From NCBI GenBank assembly GCA_034666665.1, contig JAXDLK010000030.1, positions 1 to 10,845 on the forward strand: a DNA stretch of 10,845 nt, read 5' to 3'. The notes beneath the pieces are model-generated. The model was not told the DNA's origin. It ran no database searches and saw only the letters and a program-made list of their open reading frames with translations. Below, piece by piece: positions 7,701 to 10,845 of this stretch. Numbering within the stretch: the stretch's first letter is position 1; each line of letters starts with the position of its first letter. The position numbers were made by a program, and so were the translations under genes. The stretch is from JAXDLK01 sp034666665 (lineage in GTDB: Bacteria > Desulfobacterota > Binatia > JACPRU01).

Positions 7701-8569
7701 ACCTGCACGATCCCATGAAGCCGCGGATCACCGCGACGATCGGACGGCCGTTCCTGAAGAACCCGCGCGCGATCGATCACCAGTTCCGCTACGCGTTCGT
7801 CGTCGATGCCGACGGCATGAAGGTGCTCGACATCACGCACCTCGATCAGCCGCGGATCGTGCCGAAGGCGATGGTGTCGCTCCCCGGAGCCTACGACGTG
7901 TACGTCGCGCGGACGTACGCGTACGTCGCGGCGGGACGGCGCGGCCTCGCGATCGTCGACGTCACCAAGCCGGCGGAGCCGAAGCTCGACCAGATCTACA
8001 ACGCGCGCGGCCAGCTGAACGACTCCCGCGCGGTCGAGATCGCGATGACGAACGCGAGCGTCTTCGCCTACGTCGCCGACGGCCACAACGGCCTCCGCGT
8101 GCTGCAGCTGCTGTCGCCGGACCAGAACCCCGGCACTCCCGGCTTCAGTCCGCGCCCGCAGCCGCGCGTGATCGCGACCTATCACACGCACGGCCCCGCG
8201 GTGGCGCTGTCGAAGGGCCTAGACCGTGACCGTGCAGTCGACGAGTCGGGCAACCAGCTCGCCGTCTTCGGCCGCCGCGGCGGCCGCCCGCTCAATCACG
8301 CCGAGATGACGCGCATGTACCTCCGCGACGGCAAGCCGTTCACCGTGTCGAACTTCGCCCCCGAGGGCGGCACCGAGGTCGCATTCCGCGAGACGCAGGA
8401 AGGGCCGCCGGCGGAAGCTCCCGCGGTCGAGGCGCCGCCGCCGATTCCCGCCCCCCCGCGCGAGCGCCCAGGCGTACGCCTCCGCGAGCGGCCAGGGGTG
8501 AGGCTCCGCGAAAAAGGCGGCGTCCGCCTTCGCGACCCCGGCGGCCTCCGCCTCCGCGAGGGCGAGTGA
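4715..8569 (+). CDS. Ten-haem c-type cytochrome fused to a LVIVD-repeat propeller-like region
   Basis: 1284 residues with a signal peptide (MRRPLLIAIV to about A21, cleavage near AGA-AE). Nine CxxCH haem sites start at C41, C62, C290, C347, C484, C511, C623, C634 and C740; a tenth has the wider spacing CGLSGCH at 124-130. No lipobox is present, so the protein is soluble or held by partners. From about 840 to 1130 come repeated blade-like units of the LVIVD family, e.g. EFLYAANGPGGLRVYDV, EYAYVLCRRGLVVVNL, RYAFVVDADGMKVLDI, TYAYVAAGRRGLAIVDV and FAYVADGHNGLRVLQL. A Pro-rich linker (1229-1249) leads to a basic octapeptide tail (1250-1284). The start overlaps the barrel stop codon, and no ribosome site is visible, so translation is probably coupled. 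An electron-transfer role at the outer membrane is inferred; a redox enzyme acting on an unknown substrate cannot be excluded. Confidence 0.88.
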   Translation: MRRPLLIAIVFALLGVGAAGAAEVDLMSQKPELVEAKNQGCVSCHTRTDSATMHVTDVPLACVDCHGGTVGARDERTAHVQPSRRDLFPTSANPIRAAAQVLKERADFIRFVNPGDLRVADKSCGLSGCHDDVVARVRKSMMTHGGSLWGAALYNNGAVPEKNTRFGESYSRDGVPQRLRRPEPPDEDLTRKKGILPFLDPLERWEVSQPGNILRIFERGGRKQLELGNPSPLEPDPPGKPERRLSQRGLGTLNRTDPVLIGLQKTRLLDPVLSFFGTNDHPGDYRSSGCTSCHVIYANDRDPLHSGPYAKFGNGGRTATLDPTIPKNEAGHPIEHRFTTGIPSSQCVVCHIHPGTNMVMTYFGTIWWDNESDGDKMYPRKPQHLSPERQVYDVEASNPEGAALRGLWSDKSFLADVSKLNPKLENTQFADFHGHGWVFRNVYKRDVQGNLLDGRGKKIPPTDPEKFKKAVHLMDIHLEKGMHCIDCHFEQDAHGNGELYGEVRNAIEIQCIDCHGSISGYADPTDKRWKTTGPAGGNPLKKYNRTAFGARFFKKDGKIFQRSAVTKDVEWEVVQTRDTVDPDSAHYSESSRLAKTMRVDGKTWGNVPDKPADLAHRDDKMTCFACHSSWMTSCFGCHLPQSANRRTPMLHNEGERLRNWTSYNYQVIRDDAYMLGVDGSVVGGRISPARSSSAVVVSSQNPNREWIYVQQQTVSGEGFAGQAFNTHVPHTVRATETKVCTDCHLSEDGDNNALMAQLLTLGTQMTNFVGRFLWVAEEEEGLEAVAVTERDEPQAVIGSTLHRYAYPDLYGRHVANRMRLQEAYHHPGNDVLDLRWIGGRGDEVRSLQLRGEFLYAANGPGGLRVYDVANVDNKGFSERIVSAPVSPFGQRLYVKTRYATSVAAPSTLAVDPLRKRFPENEEGPIHPLYAYLYVTDWYEGLILVGAGTLLDGNPENNFLERALTFNPGHALDGAVRVQVIGEYAYVLCRRGLVVVNLHDPMKPRITATIGRPFLKNPRAIDHQFRYAFVVDADGMKVLDITHLDQPRIVPKAMVSLPGAYDVYVARTYAYVAAGRRGLAIVDVTKPAEPKLDQIYNARGQLNDSRAVEIAMTNASVFAYVADGHNGLRVLQLLSPDQNPGTPGFSPRPQPRVIATYHTHGPAVALSKGLDRDRAVDESGNQLAVFGRRGGRPLNHAEMTRMYLRDGKPFTVSNFAPEGGTEVAFRETQEGPPAEAPAVEAPPPIPAPPRERPGVRLRERPGVRLREKGGVRLRDPGGLRLREGE
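8462..8566 (+). repeat. Four tandem 24-bp repeats encoding a basic C-terminal octapeptide tail
   Basis: Units at 8462-8485, 8486-8509, 8510-8533 and 8534-8557 encode ERPGVRLR, ERPGVRLR, EKGGVRLR and DPGGLRLR, followed by EGE and the stop. Protein identity is higher than DNA identity (varied third codon positions), so the peptide repeat is probably maintained by selection rather than being a recent duplication. A Pro-rich linker precedes it. Confidence 0.85.
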
Positions 8570-8600
8570 CGCTCACTGCGAGTTCCACCTCCTCTCCGAC

Positions 8601-8729
8601 CCCCTCTCCCTCGCAGGGAGAGGGCCGGGGAGAGGGTAGGAAATCCTTCCCCGTCTCAGCCTTCGACCGACAGGCCGTCCCGTTCCCTCTCCCATCCTGG
8701 GAGAGGGTGGCCGAAGGCCGGGTGAGGGC
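8601..8729. repeat. Second cluster of palindromic CCCTCTCCC-type repeats
   Basis: Two perfect 10-bp hairpins with 3-nt loops are present: CCCTCTCCCT (8602-8611) with AGGGAGAGGG (8615-8624), and CCCTCTCCCA (8685-8694) with TGGGAGAGGG (8698-8707). The second continues into a GGCCGAAGGCCGGGTGAGGG tail (8709-8728) that matches the unit at 733-775. The first hairpin begins 33 bases after the cytochrome stop. Without a T-tract it is not a standard terminator, but it could damp read-through into the next gene. Confidence 0.8.
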
Positions 8730-8763
8730 CCTCCGTTGCTGTTCGTTCCGCGTGAGCGCGCGG

Positions 8764-9849
8764 ATGGCGCGCACACTCCTCGCCGCCCTCCTGACCTTCG
8801 CCGTCGCCCTCCCCGCCTGCACGCGCGAAGAAGGACACGAGGAGCAGTCGTCGCGCCGCATCGTAGAGGCGAAACGCCTACCGACCCCGCGCAGCGGCGT
8901 GACCCTCGCCGACGTCGAAAGCACCAAGGCAATGCCAGCGCACACGCCCGGCGACGAGCCGCCGCCAACGGGCGCCGCGATCGGGCCAGTCACCGGCGCA
9001 GCCCCCGAGCCTCCCACGATGGCACCCCCCGCCATGGCAGCGAGCCCCGCCGCGCCGAAGGCAGCCGCGCCGGAGGTCGCGGCCGCACCGACCGCGATGC
9101 CGAAGACGTCCGCCCCACCCCCGCCGCCTCCGGCTGCTCCCTTCGAGCCACGCCCTGGCGTCGTGTTCGCCGGCGTCGACCTCCTCACCGGCCCGTCCGC
9201 CGACGCCCGCGTCCGCGGCACCTTCGAGGGACGCACCGACATCGAGGTGGTGGCCGAGCAGAACGGCTACGCGCGCGTCCGCGCCCCCGTCATCGATGGG
9301 GGCTTCGTCGAAGGCTGGGTACCACTGTCGTCCTTAGGCGAGCCGCAAATGGCAAAGGCGTCGCGAATGGCTGCTCCCGCCGGCAAGGCCCCGTCCGGCA
9401 AACCTCCCGCTGGCAAGGCACCCGCCGCGAAGCTGCCGGCAGGGAAGGCCGCGCCACCCGCGAAGGGTGTCGCTCCGGCAGCCCCTGCCGCACCCAAGGC
9501 CGCAGCCCGCGCCGCCGGCGACAAGGGCCCCAAAGACATCCTGCTGCAGCCGATCGCCGGCACCGAGAAGAAGCGGCCAGCGACGCCCTTCACGCACAAG
9601 GCGCACTACGACGACTACTCAGTGAAATGCGAGACCTGCCACCATCCCGTCAAGGCCCGTGGCGGCAAGGTCGACGACCACACCTGCTCGAGCGCCGGCT
9701 GCCACGCGGCGACTCAGTGCGACAACAAGGTGGTCCCGAAGAAGAACAAAGCCTGCCCCTTCTTCGAGGACGCCTACCACATCAATTGCATCGAATGTCA
9801 CAAGAAAGACGGCGGCCCGACGAAATGCGCGGAGTGCCACACCGGGTAG
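8764..9849 (+). CDS. Lipoprotein with SH3-like domain and four-haem class III-like cytochrome c domain
   Basis: 361 residues from the ATG at 8764. A GTG at 8752 would add four residues; the ATG gives a compact lipoprotein signal, with LPAC ending at C19. A Pro/Ala-rich segment (about 58-128) leads to an SH3b-like domain (about 131-193) containing GVDLLTGPS, RGTFEGRTDIEVV, NGYARVR and EGWVPLSSL. A histone-H1-like Lys/Ala/Pro/Gly linker (about 196-252) follows. The C-terminal 85 residues resemble cytochrome c3/c7: FTHKAHY supplies likely axial histidines H278 and H281, and haem sites are CETCH (289-293), CSSAGCH (308-314), CIECH (342-346) and CAECH (355-359). No clear ribosome site is visible, and 194 bases of repeats separate it from the ten-haem gene. 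A tethered periplasmic electron shuttle is inferred, with the two flexible segments giving reach. Which membrane it sits in cannot be read from the sequence; no Asp follows the lipid cysteine (T20). Confidence 0.85.
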   Translation: MARTLLAALLTFAVALPACTREEGHEEQSSRRIVEAKRLPTPRSGVTLADVESTKAMPAHTPGDEPPPTGAAIGPVTGAAPEPPTMAPPAMAASPAAPKAAAPEVAAAPTAMPKTSAPPPPPPAAPFEPRPGVVFAGVDLLTGPSADARVRGTFEGRTDIEVVAEQNGYARVRAPVIDGGFVEGWVPLSSLGEPQMAKASRMAAPAGKAPSGKPPAGKAPAAKLPAGKAAPPAKGVAPAAPAAPKAAARAAGDKGPKDILLQPIAGTEKKRPATPFTHKAHYDDYSVKCETCHHPVKARGGKVDDHTCSSAGCHAATQCDNKVVPKKNKACPFFEDAYHINCIECHKKDGGPTKCAECHTG

Positions 9850-9884
9850 AAGCCGAACGCCTCAGTCAAATCAGATCTGACCGT

Positions 9885-10034
9885 CCGAATTATGCAGCAT
9901 TCGAGATTCACCGATTTATGCTGCGAGGTCGCACCGCCATAACGAGACGCCGCTTACGAACATTGCCAGGTGCGTCTGTAATTGCTGGCGGTTGCGCGGA
10001 CGCCCTCACGCGGTTCCCGAATCATGCAGCGTTC
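9885..10034 (+). repeat. Imperfect 18-bp direct repeat in a 268-base lower-GC gap
   Basis: CCGAATTATGCAGCATTC (9885-9902) recurs as CCGAATCATGCAGCGTTC (10017-10034), 16 of 18 identical. Each copy is itself partly palindromic around TGCA. An inverted GCAGCAT core pairs 9894-9900 with ATGCTGC at 9918-9924. A separate perfect palindrome TCAGATCTGA lies at 9871-9880, shortly after the cytochrome stop. Base composition is clearly less GC-rich than the genes to the left. I find no convincing gene here; the repeats could be operator-like sites or remnants of an insertion. Confidence 0.45.
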
Positions 10035-10106
10035 CCGTCCGCCGGCCGCTCACCGCAGATCCGCTAGCCCGTCCAAGCAGCAATCGTTCCGAGGACCAAC
10101 GCAACT

Positions 10107-10112
10107 AGGAGG
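10107..10112 (+). promoter_or_regulatory. Strong Shine-Dalgarno site AGGAGG
   Basis: A consensus AGGAGG lies five bases before the ATG at 10118 and fixes that start. The genes to the left have weak or no visible ribosome sites, so this contrast supports a different origin for the segment. Confidence 0.85.
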
Positions 10113-10117
10113 AAACC

Positions 10118-10432
10118 ATGAAGTACATGCTCAGCTGGTTCGAACGTCCGCAGGGTTCACCCATCGAGTACGAGAATGCTCAAAAGCGAATCCTGCAGGT
10201 ATTCGGTCAATGGAAGCCGCCCGCCAATTTCAAGATCGAATTCTTCGTGATCCGAGTCGGCGAGTGGGGCGGACATATGCTGGTGGAGTGTGACGATCCG
10301 GTGGCTATCCACAAGTTTTGTTCGATGCTTCCTGCTTTCGTATTCGAGGCGCGACCCGTCATTCCGGTCGAGGAGGCCGTCCGCAGCGAACTCGAGGTAA
10401 TTGCTTGGCGAGATGGACTGACACACAAGTGA
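10118..10432 (+). CDS. DUF3303-type small protein of unknown function
   Basis: 104 residues, with no signal peptide or membrane segment, so probably cytosolic. It begins MKYMLSWF, has a central FVIRVGEWGGHMLVECDDP strand-turn-strand, a short helix IHKFCSMLP and a final strand FEARPVIPVEEAV. This is the layout of DUF3303 proteins (small alpha/beta, probably ferredoxin-like fold), for which no function is known to me. Codon use is less GC-biased than in the cytochrome genes. The gene has a strong ribosome site and is followed closely by a 6-bp hairpin (10447-10462, TTCGGC/GCCGAA) and then the attC-like palindrome. One small gene followed by such a site is the layout of an integron gene cassette. 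Confidence 0.75.
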   Translation: MKYMLSWFERPQGSPIEYENAQKRILQVFGQWKPPANFKIEFFVIRVGEWGGHMLVECDDPVAIHKFCSMLPAFVFEARPVIPVEEAVRSELEVIAWRDGLTHK

Positions 10433-10467
10433 TGGTAGCCATCGTCTTCGGCTGCGGCCGAACCGCG

Positions 10468-10557
10468 GGCTGACCGACGGCTGCAGTGGGCCAGCGCGCG
10501 AGCGGTGATCGTGGCCGAGCGCCGCCGCGCGCTGCCACTGAGCCGTAGGCGTTAGCG
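10468..10557 (+). mobile_element. Putative integron attC recombination site
   Basis: The outer boxes GCTGAC (10469-10474) and GTTAGC (10551-10556) pair fully with one G-T wobble, giving the GTT core of an R' site. Inside them is an unpaired spacer (2 nt left, 4 nt right). A long stem follows: 10477-10482 with 10541-10546, 10484-10489 with 10535-10540, 10492-10500 with 10526-10534, and 10502-10505 with 10522-10525. All unmatched bases (G10483, G10490-C10491, A10501) lie in the left arm, like the extrahelical bases of attC. About 88 bp falls within the attC size range. Both boxes deviate slightly from RYYYAAC/GTTRRRY. No integrase or second site was found. Confidence 0.65.
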
Positions 10558-10571
10558 ATCGCGAGGGAGCC

Positions 10572-10845
10572 GTGGGTAAAGTTCTTGTCGTGCCCGCGTC
10601 CGAATTCGAGATCATCGGGGACGTCGTCGACGTCGCCAGGATCGCCATTGGTCGGCGCATTCGAGCTGCTCGCCTCCAGAAGCGGTACGGTCGCTGGCGT
10701 AAGATGAAAGGCTCGGCTACGACAGGAGCGGGTTCGACAACGGTTTGGGGTTCGCTTCGTCGGGGGCTTCTTCAGGCCGGTCATCAATGGAACGGTTCGC
10801 TATTCGCGGCCTGCAGTGAGGTTGCGATCACATGCGTCCGCATGA
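10572..10845 (+). CDS. Small uncharacterised protein, 3'-partial and possibly disrupted
   Basis: Translation from GTG 10572, with a GAGGGAG purine tract at 10563-10569, begins VGKVLVVPASEFEIIGDVVD and continues through ARIAIGRRIR, LQKRYGRWRKMKG at about 35-47. I recall a family of short bacterial proteins with this PASEFEIIG start and a GRWRKLKG-x-A motif, usually followed by a VRL and HWYEAHGIG-type C-terminus; no function is known to me. Here the resemblance stops right after KGSAT (about 10721), and the frame runs open but unlike the family to the window end. The gene would start 21 bases after the GTT core of the attC-like site, as expected for the first gene of a cassette. It could be a truncated or chimeric gene; the frame after 10721 may not be real. 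Confidence 0.5.
   Translation, partial: MGKVLVVPASEFEIIGDVVDVARIAIGRRIRAARLQKRYGRWRKMKGSATTGAGSTTVWGSLRRGLLQAGHQWNGSLFAACSEVAITCVRM

Noticed and set aside
5098..8229. 1043-residue open frame on the + strand
   Set aside because: Arg/Ala/Pro-rich shadow of the cytochrome gene caused by GC-rich codon use; no motifs.
8602..8624. Rho-independent terminator after the ten-haem gene
   Set aside because: The hairpin is perfect, but no T-run follows and the same unit recurs elsewhere as an extragenic repeat.
8566..8763. Earlier start at GTG 8566 for the four-haem lipoprotein
   Set aside because: It would translate through the palindromic repeats and bury the lipoprotein signal internally; ATG 8764 (or GTG 8752) fits better.
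9940..10000. Possible second attC upstream of the DUF3303 gene (CATAACG ... GGTTGCG with GCCAG/CTGGC stem)
   Set aside because: The arms are very uneven in length and the core boxes do not pair well, so the attC layout fails.

Overview
This GC-rich window (roughly two-thirds G+C for most of its length, visibly lower after about 9850) comes from a Gram-negative bacterium. It encodes an outer-membrane beta-barrel, a lipoprotein with a clear lipobox, and c-type cytochromes that need a periplasmic haem-attachment system. The gene style (long GC-biased reading frames, multihaem cytochromes, a probable selenoprotein) would suit a deltaproteobacterial-type lineage such as Binatota, Desulfobacterota or Myxococcota. 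That placement is inference; no marker gene is present.

Layout, all genes on the + strand. (1) 1-549: a carboxymuconolactone decarboxylase/AhpD-like protein cut by the window edge. An in-frame TGA sits exactly at the second position of its redox CxxC motif, and a perfect hairpin follows 20 nt later, so it is most likely a selenoprotein with CxxU. (2) 550-930: a non-coding stretch with a cluster of palindromic CCCTCTCCC-type repeats and a possible promoter. (3) 931-8569: three tightly packed genes that look like one operon. They encode a secreted protein with two HbpS/GlcG-like domains, an outer-membrane barrel protein with a long N-terminal extension, and a 1284-residue cytochrome with ten haem sites fused to a LVIVD-repeat propeller-like region and a basic octapeptide-repeat tail. 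(4) 8570-8763: a second cluster of the same palindromic repeats. (5) 8764-9849: a lipoprotein with an SH3-like domain, a Lys/Ala/Pro linker and a four-haem class III-like cytochrome domain. (6) 9850-10845: lower-GC DNA with an imperfect direct repeat, a DUF3303-type gene with a strong Shine-Dalgarno site, an imperfect palindrome with the architecture of an integron attC site, and the start of another small gene that loses family resemblance part-way.

Together the barrel, the ten-haem protein and the four-haem lipoprotein suggest an outer-membrane electron conduit (porin-cytochrome type). The lipoprotein would relay electrons through the periplasm, the barrel would span the membrane, and the large cytochrome with its propeller would sit at or outside the outer membrane. 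The domain make-up is unlike MtrCAB or the Geobacter OmcB-type complexes as I know them. The last kilobase looks like a cassette array or a single cassette insertion. No integrase gene is in view.
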